The notes under the pieces are model-generated. The model was given only the letters and a program-made list of their open reading frames with translations, made no database searches and had not been told where the DNA came from. The position numbers and the translations under genes are program-made. From Mycoplasma bradburyae (GTDB lineage: Bacteria; Bacillota_I; Bacilli_A; Mycoplasmatales; Mycoplasmoidaceae): a stretch of DNA of 64,000 nt. This document shows positions 1 through 11,480 of the stretch, piece by piece; position 1 is the stretch's first letter, and each line of letters starts with the position of its first letter. The stretch is taken from positions 868,001 to 932,000 of the forward strand of contig NZ_CP101415.1 in assembly GCF_024339025.1 (NCBI RefSeq), written 5' to 3'.

Positions 1-1076
1 TTGATCTTTCTTAATTCTTCACGAATTTCATCAAGGGTTTGCTTGGTAAGAAAACAAGAAAGATCAAACCTAAACCCATCTACATTAAATTCCTTAACAA
101 AATATACTAACGAATCAATTATTAATTTTCTTACCATTAATCGGTTATCTGCTAACGGCGGATAACTGACTGGAAATGTCTTAGCATCGTTTCTATAATA
201 ATATCCATCTAAGATATTATTAAAGATACTATTAGTCATCATATGGTTATATACAACATCTAATATGATGCCAATGTTATGTTTATGAGCTTGATCAACG
301 AATTCTTTAAATTCGTTGATTCTTTGATAAGGATCGTCTAGATTATCAATATAGATACCATTAATACTAAAGTAATTATGTGGGTCATAGCCCCAGTTAT
401 AATTAGTAGATCATTTAGTAGCTTGTCCTTTTAGGTAGATCTTGGTATCATAATCATTTACAGTATATGTTGCATGGATTGGAAGTAGTTGTAAATGTGT
501 GATAGCAAGATCTTCAAGGTATGGAAATATACCTTTATTTATAGCTGTCTTAAAAGTACCTAGCCGTGATTTGAATTGACTTTGATCTAATAAACTACTA
601 AAGTCCCTAATATGTAGTTCATAGATCAAAGGATCTGTTGAGTTATTTAATGAACTAATTAAATCACGAGGTTTGTTTCCTGATTTTGGTGAATGAATAT
701 CAACAAAAGCAGCTTTAGCTACCTTATCTTCTTTTTGTTCTCAATTAAATTTACCTATACTATAAGCATAAGGATCTAGACAATAAGTAATACTATTGTC
801 TTGGTGGGTAATTCTGAACTGATAAAATTTTTGATCATAACTCTGATCGATTTCTATTGATCAGACATGATCTTTTTTAGACATTAAAAAAGTCTTGCAA
901 GGATCCTTATCCTCATTATGATCAAAAATTATCAATTCTACTTTGTTAGCTAGTGGTTGTCATAAACTAACCTTAATCTTATTATCTTCATAAATTAAAC
1001 CTAATTGTATTTGAGTGTTGGCGTAACGATTATCAAACTCTTGATAATCGTTGATATTACTAGTTTGACGATCCAT
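1..1076 (-). CDS. pulA: Type I pullulanase (GH13 debranching enzyme), 3' part outside window
   Basis: Hydrolyses alpha-1,6 branches of glycogen- or pullulan-like glucans, releasing linear maltodextrins in the cytoplasm. The first 358 codons are visible; the gene runs off the left edge. An N-terminal early-set (CBM48-like) region is followed by the GH13 barrel, with YELHIRDF, the pullulanase-type YNWGYDPHNY, barrel region I DVVYNH and region II DGFRFDLS. The last motif carries the expected nucleophile Asp. The start is the ATG at 1074-1076, a few bases below a good -10 box, which suggests a nearly leaderless mRNA. No signal peptide is visible, so the enzyme should be intracellular. A GntR-type regulator and a second GH13 enzyme lie directly upstream, forming an alpha-glucan locus. 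The family assignment is firm; exact substrate range is inferred. Confidence 0.9.
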
Positions 1077-1085
1077 AATAAGTTA

Positions 1086-1091
1086 ATTATA
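1086..1091 (-). promoter_or_regulatory. -10 box of pulA, close to the start codon
   Basis: A perfect TATAAT on the minus strand ends about 9 bases before the pulA ATG, so the transcript would start within a few bases of the initiator codon. No convincing -35 box lies 16-18 bases upstream, only a T-rich stretch. No Shine-Dalgarno sequence fits between. A leaderless or near-leaderless message is the simplest reading, and such messages are common in mycoplasmas. Confidence 0.5.
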
Positions 1092-1121
1092 AAAAGTTAG
1101 AACTAGCAAAAAATACAATTC

Positions 1122-1160
1122 TTGACGCGTCAAATTAGCTAACAAAGTTGATGTATCAAC
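1122..1160. promoter_or_regulatory. Two palindromes upstream of pulA, candidate operators
   Basis: TTGACGCGTCAA at 1122-1133 is a perfect 12-base palindrome, unusually GC-rich for this intergenic region. GTTGATGTATCAAC at 1147-1160 has 6-base arms around a 2-base centre. Both lie between the GntR gene terminator and the pulA -10 box. GntR-family dimers bind such symmetric sites, so these are plausible operators for the neighbouring regulator. Binding is inferred, not shown. Confidence 0.4.
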
Positions 1161-1167
1161 TATGTAT

Positions 1168-1207
1168 AAAAACGAAATAAGTACTAATAAAATACTTATT
1201 TCGTTTT
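1168..1207 (-). terminator. Rho-independent terminator after the GntR-type gene
   Basis: Arms AAACGAAATAAGTA and TACTTATTTCGTTT form a 14-bp stem with a 9-base loop. On the minus strand the stem is followed by a T run. It lies 24 bases past the regulator stop codon and separates it from pulA, which therefore has its own promoter. Confidence 0.8.
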
Positions 1208-1231
1208 AGTGTATAGGTTATTATTTTCTTA

Positions 1232-1915
1232 TTAAAATAATGAAAATTCTTGATGATTAAACTTAAAGTGTTTGGGATCTATATAGTATTTACCAGCAAC
1301 ACAGATTGAATCATTATCATAACCAAAGAATTTTACGGCTAATGCTGGTTTGCAACCGAATTTAGTTACATCATCAAATTCTAATTCATAAACTACATTA
1401 GTTAAAGTTCTGCGTTCATTTAAGATATCAATCATTGGAACGCTTGGATTAATAGTTTCATGCTCACTAACATTTTTAAGTGAAACAAAGATTTCACTTT
1501 CGCCCATTAGTTTATCATTAATATAGTAACGTTTATTGAATTGTCTAAATCCATCGATGAAAATAATATGTTTTTTCATCGCCCACTCAGGTAGTTTTAA
1601 TTCAGTATCTGGTTTGTTAACTAAAACCTCTTCACCTTCAACCTTTTCAACATTTCATAATAATCTTAATGGCTTGATTAAATTATGAAAGTTCTCAGCA
1701 ACAAATCTACCCCTTTTACGAATTGAATATACTGCTCCTAACGCACTTAATTTTTGGTAAGCAGCTACAACAATATTTCTAGAACAATTAAATTTGTTCA
1801 TTAGTTGATGCTCACTAGGCAAAATCTTGTTAACAGGAACTTTACCTGAATCAATTAGATCAAATAGATATTCAACTATTTGTTGGGTTTTCTTGTCGGA
1901 TTTAGTTATCTGCAT
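1232..1915 (-). CDS. GntR-family transcriptional regulator with UTRA-like domain
   Basis: A 227-residue DNA-binding regulator. Residues 10-75 form the GntR winged helix-turn-helix: ILPSEHQLMNKFNCSRNIVV is the recognition helix region, followed by the wing RKRGRFVAE. The rest (about 85-227) fits a UTRA-type effector-binding domain, which in the HutC/TreR subfamily senses sugars or other small molecules. TGA must be Trp at two places (TGG equivalents after LRLL and in PEWAM). The gene lies between two glucan-degrading enzymes, so control of alpha-glucan use is likely. Its promoter sits immediately upstream, with TTGTTA and TATAAA separated by 16 bases, leaving almost no leader. The effector cannot be deduced. 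Confidence 0.88.
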
Positions 1916-1984
1916 ATCTTTATAATTTTATAAAAGATATAAGTAGTTTAACAATTATTTTAAATAATAGCAAAGCTTAGTATT

Positions 1985-3823
1985 TTATTTTTTCAACAAC
2001 TCAAATACAACAAAACCATTTTGTTGTATTTCTATATTTCAACTATTATTCTTAGCTTTGTATAAGAATAATGGCTTAAAATAAAAGTCTCTTGATATTT
2101 TTAATAACTCTAAATTCTTATATCGATAATTACAGTAAGCAAACATATATAGTTTGTTAGGATTCTGATAATCCTTACGAACTATAATGCTTGAATAATC
2201 TTTAGAATCAACTACTAGTTCTGGATCGATTATTGTCTTAGGATCAGTTTTGTTTATTAGCGGGTTAAGTTTTCTTAACCCACAAATAAATTGAATTAGT
2301 TTATATATTGAATTATCTTTGTTAATTAATTCTTCAGCGCAATCTAATGAATTAGATTGGGTTAATAACACATGGTTTTTGTTGCTATTAGTTTTATCAT
2401 CAACAAAGAAACAGTTTTGTTTAGAATCTTTTCATTTAATAGGTTCTCGTAATCCTGGATCTCCATAATTACGAGAACCATAATAGCCTAATTCATCCCC
2501 TGCATAGATAATAGGGAATGATGGTGTAGCTAGCATATTGAAAATAGCAAGTTTTAATGCATCTAATTGATCTTGGGTTAAGGGTTCATGGATTCTTTCA
2601 TCATGATAATTTAATACTTCTTCACGATAAACATCTAACCATCTTCTGGTGTCATGGTTATTTAGCAATGGAATTCAATTAGCATTCTTTTTATGATAAT
2701 GATTAACTAGATTTAATAGTTCATCATAAGTAGTTCTTATATCAGGAGTATTGGTTCAGTGCTTGTATCCATCATAGATCGTGTTTAATGACTCCTTATT
2801 ACAATACTTAAGCGCTTTTAATGGATCAGTAAAGATCCATTCACCAAACATAAAAGTTTTGTTATCTTTTGTAATATCTTTGCTTGCTTTTCTAAGCAAA
2901 CTAAAAATTTTTATTTCATCAAAATTGTTTTTAGTTTCAATCTCACTTGAAAAGTATTCACCTATCGCATCATACCTAAAACCATCTACACCTATTGCGG
3001 TTCAAAACTTTTGAATCTCGATTAGTTCATTTATTACATTAGAATTATCTAAATTTAAATCTGGCATTCCTTGCCAGAATCTGGCTAAATAATGTTCTCC
3101 AGTTGGTACTTTGTTACCAACTGGATATTTATCTCTTATAAATTGATCATCTTGTTTAATATCATCATCTATCTTAGTATCAACAAAACGATAAAAGCTA
3201 CGATAATATTGATCGCCAGCTAATGCTTTTTGAAACCATGGATGTTCATATGAAGTATGGTTAAATACCATGTCTAAATATACTTTTATACCTCTTTGAT
3301 GAGCTTGATCTAAGAACTCTATAAAAGCATTCATTCCTCCAAGTTGTTCAGCTACATCACAATAGTTGATTACATCATATCCATGATAACTACTAGAAGA
3401 ATGAATGGGACTTAATCATATTTGATCAACACCTAGTTGATCAATATAATCTAGTTTATTCTTAAGCCCAATAAAATCACCTATTCCATCGTTATTACCA
3501 TCACAGAAGTTATATACTAGTACTTGATATATTACCCCTGTGTTTTTAAAATTAGTTAACTTATTAGCTTTTCTATACTTCTTATCTTGCCCCTGAGTTG
3601 AATTATCTATTTGGTTGTATTGATAACAATATTTTTTATGTTGGTAATTAGCTATTTGTTTGTTATTGTCATCTACTAGATAATGTTGATGACAATAACC
3701 TAAATGTTCATGATCTTTTTTATATTTAGGATCATTTCAATTACCCATTGTTCTTCTTTGATTAGATAAATATTCTTGATATTTATCTTCATGGTATTGT
3801 TTAAGATTATCTGGAGCTTTCAT
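1985..3823 (-). CDS. GH13 alpha-glucosidase / alpha-amylase family enzyme
   Basis: A 612-residue GH13 glycosidase that should cleave alpha-glucosidic bonds in maltodextrins or related oligosaccharides. All four conserved regions are present: DMVFNHTS (I), GFRYDAIGE (II, nucleophile Asp285), FMFGEW (III, acid/base Glu328) and LNNHDTRR (IV, Asp391). No signal peptide is visible, so a cytoplasmic enzyme is expected. About 100 N-terminal residues rich in Tyr, Gln and Lys precede the barrel, longer than usual. The ATG at 3821-3823 follows a TATAAT at 3845-3850 on the minus strand. The gene ends 70 bases before the GntR-type regulator. Alternatives are oligo-1,6-glucosidase, trehalose-6-phosphate hydrolase or sucrose phosphorylase-like; the motifs alone do not decide. 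Confidence 0.88.
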
Positions 3824-4000
3824 AATAATTGGTTGTTAAACCTTATTATAAATAGATAGATAAACCAGTAAGCTAAATTCTTAGCTCATCAAGAGGTATT
3901 TGTTTTTATCTTGCTTATATCTATTGTTGATAACTAATGTATTATGATTCTAAATATGCTTTAACCTTTTATTGCAAGGTTTTAAAATGATTTGGATATA
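3824..4000. other. Intergenic region with the GH13 gene promoter
   Basis: No open frame of note. A minus-strand TATAAT lies at 3845-3850, 22 bases before the GH13 ATG. The remainder is AT-rich sequence with no hairpin I can support. Confidence 0.4.
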
Positions 4001-4213
4001 TTAGAGGTTAATATTACCTATATTGTTAAATATATCGATTCTTCTTATTCTTATTTTAATTTCTTCATTTTCAACTGTTGGCATAAGGAAAGTATTAAAA
4101 TCAATTGTTAAATTATTTTCTTACACAAAATCCTTATATGCTAATTCATAGATGTATTGTTTAGTAAGATACTTAACTAGGATGTTTATTAATGCTGATA
4201 GAAAAAACTTAAA
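4001..4213 (-). pseudogene. Remnant of a gene 3' end, possibly McrC/LlaJI-type restriction subunit
   Basis: The minus strand stays open for about 70 codons ending at TAA 4001-4003, interrupted by one TAA at 4121-4123. The conceptual protein has an SALINILVKYLTKQYIYELA segment, then YKDFV, the stop, and ENNLTIDFNTFLMPTVENEE. That looks like the C-terminal end of McrC/LlaJI-like subunits, where a Tyr/Lys-rich helix precedes a Phe-x-Thr/Ala-Phe-Leu-x-Pro strand. No start codon or upstream portion remains; a TAG precedes it in frame. It sits beside an intact type III system. The family assignment is tentative pattern recognition, but the coding remnant is reasonably supported. Confidence 0.35.
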
Positions 4214-4432
4214 CTATAAAACAAAACACTAGATTGTAATAATTTTAAGGTCAAAATTAGAAATTAAAAATGTATTAAGTATTTTTAGTAAGGCAAAAAT
4301 ATAAATTGGATAAGAAACTTAATTCAATAACAATTAAAATTAGTTAGTCAATAAAAAGTAACTCCTAGTTGATTTATTAAAGTTTTAAAATTAAGAAAAC
4401 ATTAATAAAATATTAAACTTGTTTCAATTTAT
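4214..4432. other. Intergenic region without recognisable features
   Basis: AT-rich sequence with stop codons in all frames. I see no gene, tRNA or strong terminator; it may be further decayed sequence of the remnant next to it. Confidence 0.4.
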
Positions 4433-4582
4433 CTAAAATTTCTTTATTTCATCATATAAAGCTTTTAGACGTTTGAATCCTACATTCTCATCATTCAATT
4501 TTTCATTAACAGATTCAATGGTACTAAACCCTTCCATTGATCCATTTCCAGAACTGTCTTTACTAGGTCTATAAATTACCAT
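4433..4582 (-). CDS. Small hypothetical protein coupled to res
   Basis: A 49-residue frame starting with MVIYRPSKDSSGNGS and ending LYDEIKKF. Its ATG lies 2 bases after the res TAA, the tight spacing typical of translational coupling and of other gene pairs in this window. The C-terminal half looks like a charged helix (VNEKLNDENVGFKRLKALYD). I do not recognise a family. It could be a genuine small subunit, or the relic of a C-terminal extension separated from Res by a stop codon and frame change. Confidence 0.4.
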   Translation of the reverse strand: MVIYRPSKDSSGNGSMEGFSTIESVNEKLNDENVGFKRLKALYDEIKKF

Positions 4583-4584
4583 AG

Positions 4585-6771
4585 TTAATGTTTTATTATC
4601 TTTTTAGCAATTAAATTATCTTTAAAAGTTTCAACATATTTTTGATAATAATTCAATAACATTTCAGGTTTAGATAATTCACCTGTATCTTTATCATCTT
4701 TTATTTCCATAAATAAGAAATGACGATCTTTTATTACAAAAAAGAAGTCAGGAAAACTATCTTTAATTTCTGCAGGTTTGTCTTTCTTAGAACAATCTAT
4801 AAATTGAAAATTTAATCCTTTGAAAACAGGGTTTACCGACCAAATATAATCTAAATTTTGATTACTAGTTAAACCTTTAAGAATCTTAATGAATTCTTTC
4901 TCATTAGATGAATCTAAATAAAGTTTATTTTGTTTGTCCTGATTTTGTTCATAAACAAACAATTCTTTAATTTCATCTATTACAGCAGTTTTAGGCTTAT
5001 CGGTATTTACAAACATTTCATTAGGAATGCTTTCATAAGATAAAATCACTTTTTTATCGAATTCTTGTATTTTGTTGCAAGAAGCATAATGTGATTTTAT
5101 ATCTGATAAATAATCTTTTATGACAATGTATTTGTATAAACCTTCATCTATTTCATCAGTTGTTTTTTGAATTTCATCATATGATAGATCTATATAGTTC
5201 TTCTGATCCAAAATAAAGTATGCTTTATTTTGTTCTACAGCTTCGTTTATAAATAATTTTAAATCTAGTTTATCATAGATTTTACTTATTATTCTAGTGC
5301 TGGTCTTATCCTTATTATCTATCGCGTATTGTTTTTCTTCTCTTATTAAGTAATTATGGTTTTTATAGTAATTTATCAACTCATTTTGTCTTGATAAAAA
5401 GTTATCTTTATTAGATAAGATTTTAGTAATTTTGTCTATATATTCCGCTTTATTAAATGTTTTTTCTAGATTTGAAGTATCAATTTTACCAACAGGAAAT
5501 AGTTTTTGTTTGTAAGGTTTTTTAAGAGTTCATCTTTGTTGGTTAACAATTCCATGATTCTTAAAATTTGAATAAATTCAATATTTAAAAGCTATATTAT
5601 CTTTTTCAAATTTATATCTAGGATTTGGATTTCTTTTTATTCTACCTATAGTTTGGATATTTAAAGAATCTGAAAATATCTCTCTAAGTTGAACTAGCAT
5701 AGTGGCTCTAGGAATGTCTCAACCTGTAGCTGGTCCGATTTTAATAAAGATAACATCTACACCAGAATTATTCTTAGAAAGGTTTTTTAAAGTTACACCT
5801 TCTCTTATATTTGAATCGTTTGTTGATTTATCTTCTGAAAAATATTTAACTCAACTAAAACCGAATTCTTCAACAACACTGATATATTTTTGCAGCAATT
5901 TTTGTATAGTTGATTCTTCTTCTTTAGAGCTCTTATTTTTGATTTGAATCAACATGGCAGGATTAGTTCCTAGTAATCCTGGATTGTCATTAGATCCGTA
6001 TTGAGATTTAATTTCTTTAAATTTTTCACAAGCAATTCTTAGAATTCTTTCATCATCAATTTCATCATCTTCAGGAATTCCTTCATTAAAATGTTGATCT
6101 CATTTTAAAAGTTTTGTTTCATCGGCAAACAATTCTTCTTCAGTTATTTCTACAACTTCACTTTCTTTTTTTGGAGTTGCAGTCATAAAAATACTAAATG
6201 ATGCAATTTTAGCTATTTTAGATTCAAAGTCTTCTACATCTTTAGAATTCTTTTTCTCAACACCAATATGCGCTTCATCTCTTATGTAAATTAAGTCTAA
6301 GTTATCATTATTCTTAATGTCATCGAATAATGAATCAATTATTCCTCTTTCAGTAAATAATTTTCCACCCCCAAAACTTGATTTACCAAAAATCATCACT
6401 CTTTTATGTTTAGGGAGTAATATGAAATCTTTTTCAGTTTTAGTTTTAGATGAACTTGGTGAATCTTGAAAATCTATTTCTAAATCAGTATTACTTAAAT
6501 AGATTTTGTAATCATTTAATTTAGTTTCTAATTGCTTAGGTAAATCAGCACTAGATGGAGTAGCAATAATAAAGAATAATTCTCTTTTATTCTTAATTTC
6601 ATTTTTATTGATTATTCTATCAATCACATTAGCAATCATGAAAGTTTTTCCGCTTCCGGTTGGAGCTTTAAAATAAACTTTCTTTATTTTATCTTCTTTA
6701 TTAACTCAATAATCAACTAATTGATTAACGGCTTTTTCTTGAACTTTACTTAATATAAATTGTTTATTCAT
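4585..6771 (-). CDS. res: Type III restriction enzyme, Res subunit
   Basis: A 728-residue helicase-nuclease that, with Mod, would translocate from unmethylated recognition sites and cut DNA. Residues 36-43 are the Walker A motif APTGSGKT; the Walker B/DEAD-box equivalent is RDEAH, followed by motif III FMTATP. Motif VI is near QTIGRIKRNPNPRY. A PD-(D/E)xK nuclease lies at the C-terminus: PD at 674-675 and EIK at 689-691. It is shorter than the usual 850-1000 residues of type III Res proteins but all core motifs are present. It is continuous if TGA is Trp. The start ATG overlaps the end of the first mod gene by 8 bases, so translation is probably coupled to mod. With both mod genes out of frame, Res may be poorly translated or lack a partner. 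Confidence 0.9.
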
Positions 6772-8432
6772 GTTGTTCCTTATCTATAGTTTTAAGAGCT
6801 CTAAGTTTTATTAGTTCGATTTCTTCTGGTTTTTCTAACCCGAAATTCTTAAGCATATTTACAACATTCATCTCAAACTCTTTCACATCCTTGTTGTTTG
6901 AAATACTTAAATCCATTTGTTGTATATCATAAATATTAAACCCTATGTTGTATGGTTCATTTTTCTTCAATCATTTGAATGATTCTCCATCAGTACCTTT
7001 ACCTTGAGATATTCTATATATTCTTTCATAAGCAATTCCATAACCTGTATCATTTTCATTATTAGTTACCAATGTAAAAGTTCTATTTCCGTCATCTTCT
7101 CTGTTTAAATCCATAACTGCATGAGCTGTTGTTCCGCTTCCAGCGAAGAAGTCTAGTACTCTAGCATTTTTATTGCTAGTCATATTTAATAAATACTTTA
7201 TTAAATCTACTGGTTTTGGATGATCAAAAACTTTTCTATTAAAAATATTTTTTTGTTCTTCTGTTCCAACGGTATTTTGTGAAGCTTCAATGATATTAGA
7301 GAATTTACTAGTTCTTTCTAATGGATTGTTGTTTTCATCAACATATTGATATTGTTTTGAATAAATTTTTCCATTTTTTACAACGATAAAATCATTTTCT
7401 AATCCTCATTTAACTTTTTTTTCGCTTCATCTTCATCGTCAATCCTTTTGAGCGTGATTACCTGATTTTCTTAATTTTCAGTTGTCTTCTGAACCACCTG
7501 CATAATACACAATATTATCTATGGTAATTGGGTAATCAAGCCCTTCAGATCACGTTAATGATGCTCTATCAAGTTGATTTAATTTAAATTTTCCACGATA
7601 CGCTTCATATTGATCACTTTCCTTATATGAAGAATCTCCGTCAATGTCTTGCTTTATGGAATTAAGTTTTAATTGATTTATATTTTTAGAATAAAATAAA
7701 ACATACTCCGTAAGTTGTTTTATATATTTCGCATCAGCTGCAGACCCAGAATTTTTCTTTTGATAATTTAAATTAGCTATAAAATTCTCTTCACCAAAAA
7801 TCTCATCCATCAAAACTTTTAAGTACGCATGTTCGCTATCGTCAATTGATACAAAAATAACACCATCTTCTTTAAGAAGTTTACGTGCTAGAACTAATCG
7901 CTCTTGCATCATATTTAATCAACCGTTGCGACTAAACTTATCTCTATAAATGAACTTTTTGTTTTCTTTATTTTCTTTATCATCAGCTATACCATTACCA
8001 TCTTTAGCAGCATGCTCTGTATTATAGGGAGGATCAATATAGATTACATCATATAAGTAATTATTGCTCTCTCTCTCTCTCTCTCTGATTTTCGATGAAA
8101 ATCAGAGATTTCAGCGCATCATAATTTTCGCCAATTATTAAAGTATTTTTATCAGACATTTTACCTTTAACTGACTTATCTTCGTTTTTAGATAAGTAAG
8201 TATAAGTAGTGTTATTAGCATTTGGCGCTATATCAAAAACAAAACCCGTTTTTACTCTCTTTATTAATAATTGATAAGCATTAACAAACTTTTCTTCGTC
8301 ACAATTTTCTTGATTAATTAAAGCTTTTAAAATATCTTTAATTAATTGTTTTTGATCATCATTTAATGAAAGTTTAGATATTTCATCTAATTTTGAATAA
8401 TACTCATTCAATATTTGTTCTTTATTAATCAT
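6764..8432 (-). CDS. mod: Type III DNA methyltransferase Mod, copy 1, phase-variable and out of frame here
   Basis: An N6-adenine methyltransferase that sets the specificity of the type III system. Motif order is DPPYN near residue 134, a central target-recognition domain, then FAGSGTT near 430, the beta-class order of Mod proteins. A tract of (AG)10 at 8067-8086 lies just before the DPPY motif. With ten units translation reads Gln116, RERERE, Gln, then TAA. Tracts of 8, 11 or 14 units restore one continuous 555-557-codon frame down to 6764, so this copy is OFF by slippage, not decayed. Past the tract there are no other stops if TGA is Trp. It has its own promoter and a GTAAGGA ribosome site. 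Its 3' end overlaps res. The recognition domain (about 170-400) differs strongly from that of copy 2. Confidence 0.9.
8067..8086 (-). repeat. (AG)10 phase-variation tract in mod copy 1
   Basis: Ten perfect CT units on the plus strand, read as AG in mod. The frame needs a unit number equal to 2 modulo 3, so 10 gives OFF, while gain of one unit (11) gives ON. The in-frame product would have an Arg-Glu dipeptide run of about six residues before SNNYLYDVIYIDPPY. Confidence 0.95.
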
Positions 8433-8459
8433 TTGATCCTTACCTATGTATATTGCTTT

Positions 8460-8488
8460 ATATTATTTTATATGTAAATTTTTCACAA
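8460..8488 (-). promoter_or_regulatory. Promoter of mod copy 1
   Basis: On the minus strand TTGTGA (8483-8488) and TAATAT (8460-8465) are 17 bases apart, followed about 17 bases later by the ribosome site TAAGGA and the mod ATG at 8430-8432. The same arrangement is present upstream of copy 2 with a better -35 box. Confidence 0.65.
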
Positions 8489-8599
8489 AAAGAAGAAATT
8501 TTGATGCCTAATCTTTAATGTTATCGATAACAAAAGCCTTAATATATACTTTAAAGTTTATAAAGCAACTTTTTAATACGTTGAATGTTTAAATTTATT

Positions 8600-10302
<1,703 letters not shown>

Positions 10303-10329
10303 TTGATCCTTACCTATATATATTGCTTT

Positions 10330-10358
10330 ATATTATTTTATATGTAAATATTTGGCAA
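10330..10358 (-). promoter_or_regulatory. Promoter of mod copy 2
   Basis: On the minus strand TTGCCA (10353-10358) and TAATAT (10330-10335) are 17 bases apart, a good sigma-70 type promoter. The ribosome site TAAGGA lies just before the ATG at 10300-10302. Confidence 0.7.
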
Positions 10359-10371
10359 AAAGAAGAAATTT

Positions 10372-10616
10372 ATCAATTATTTTTTATTTAAAAATATCAA
10401 ATTACAATGAACAAAAATTAAATCTTTTGGAAGGTAAACAGTATTATTAAAAATCAAATATTATGATTTATTAATCTTTACATAAACAACAAGAAGAAGA
10501 AGAAGAAACTAAGATTGGTCCGAACAAGTTATAAACATACAAGACATAAACAGAAAAATTAAACACGACGGTTTATTTATTTTTTATTTAATTACGAAAT
10601 TAATTTAACCAAACAC
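10372..10616. other. Intergenic region with a short GAA repeat
   Basis: No open frame of note. The sequence is AT-rich; the only marked structure is the GAA run described separately. It may contain remnants of a lost gene. Confidence 0.4.
10493..10507 (+). repeat. (GAA)5 trinucleotide run
   Basis: Five GAA units, preceded by ACAA and followed by ACT, on the plus strand. In M. gallisepticum, GAA runs of about 12 units upstream of vlhA haemagglutinin genes set their expression. No vlhA-like gene follows here, so this may be a relic or chance. Confidence 0.6.
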
Positions 10617-10653
10617 AAAATAAAAACAACACTTAAATTGTTGTTTTTATTTA
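10617..10653 (-). terminator. Terminator after the CoiA-like gene, probably bidirectional
   Basis: Arms AAATAAAAACAAC and GTTGTTTTTATTT form a perfect stem of about 13 bp with a 9-base loop. It is 15 bases past the stop of the 10668-11462 gene. Confidence 0.7.
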
Positions 10654-10667
10654 TTATCTAGATTACT

Positions 10668-11462
10668 TTAATCTGTTTCTAATTTTCGATATTTTACAAA
10701 GTTTTGGTATATTGGTTTTATTGTACCGTTATAATTCGTTGTATATTTTCCAAGTATTGCAATATCATATTTAGCATTTATGTCTATATCGTCTTTATTT
10801 ATAAATCTTCAAACCTTTGTTTTATATTTTCATTCATTATTTGCTTTTTTTGTTTTTAGTATTAGGTTATAAAATACATTATTATTTGATTTTACATCTT
10901 TTGATGTTTTATTATTTTTTGGAATTATTTTTTCAACATCTAATTTAACAGTTCCATAAAATATAAATTCTTTTTCGTTATCTTCAGGTTTTAGAGGTCT
11001 ATTAATGCTTTTTGTAGGTATTCTTATATATTTTCTTTTTTCCTTATTAAATATATCTATAAAAGAATGTTCATGATTCAAACCAGTTACATAAGTTTCA
11101 TTTAATTTTTCATTATCTATACGTATATTCAACAATGTATTCAATCTTGCTTCTAGTTTGTCACTTATTTTCTTTTCACTATACCCTTTTAAAAAATCTT
11201 TAATTTGATCCGTTTTTTCATATATGTATGAATACGAGCATCCTTCTTCATGATTTGATGAGGGTAGTTTTGATAAATATTCTCTTTTTCTTGATGTTTT
11301 ATGTGTGAATGATAGTCCTGCTATCTTACATTCAGGACAAAACATTCTTCCTCTAAAATAAGATATGTCTCCATTTTTTATTTTATATTCGTGTTGAACT
11401 TCTGATATCGAATGACAACTATTATCTTTAATAAAGAAGAATTCATAAAAAATTTTATACAT
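10668..11462 (-). CDS. Hypothetical zinc-motif protein, CoiA-like N-terminus
   Basis: A 264-residue protein. Residues 42-75 contain Cys42-x2-Cys45 and His71-x3-Cys75, with the context RGRMFCPECKIAGLSFTHKT and a following NHEEGC. This resembles the zinc-binding N-terminus of CoiA-family competence/nuclease proteins, but I cannot identify the nuclease core downstream. The remaining sequence is Lys/Asn/Ile-rich with no membrane segment. TGA is read as Trp twice near the C-terminus. The ATG lies about 20 bases from the end of a degraded IS3-family element and has only a weak ribosome site, so the original 5' region may have been replaced by the insertion. Location between two restriction remnants suggests a defence or DNA-uptake role, but this is inference. 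Confidence 0.65.
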
Positions 11463-11480
11463 TTAATTTCTCTGAAGGTA

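Larger units (their letters stand above)
7781..8501 (-). repeat. Direct repeat shared by the two mod genes (unit 1)
   Basis: This stretch, covering promoter, N-terminus, AG tract and DPPY region of mod copy 1, is nearly identical to 9641-10371 in mod copy 2. The offset is 1860 bases before the AG tract and 1870 after it, exactly the ten-base difference in tract length. Such a long repeat in direct orientation is a good substrate for recombination between the two genes. Confidence 0.9.
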
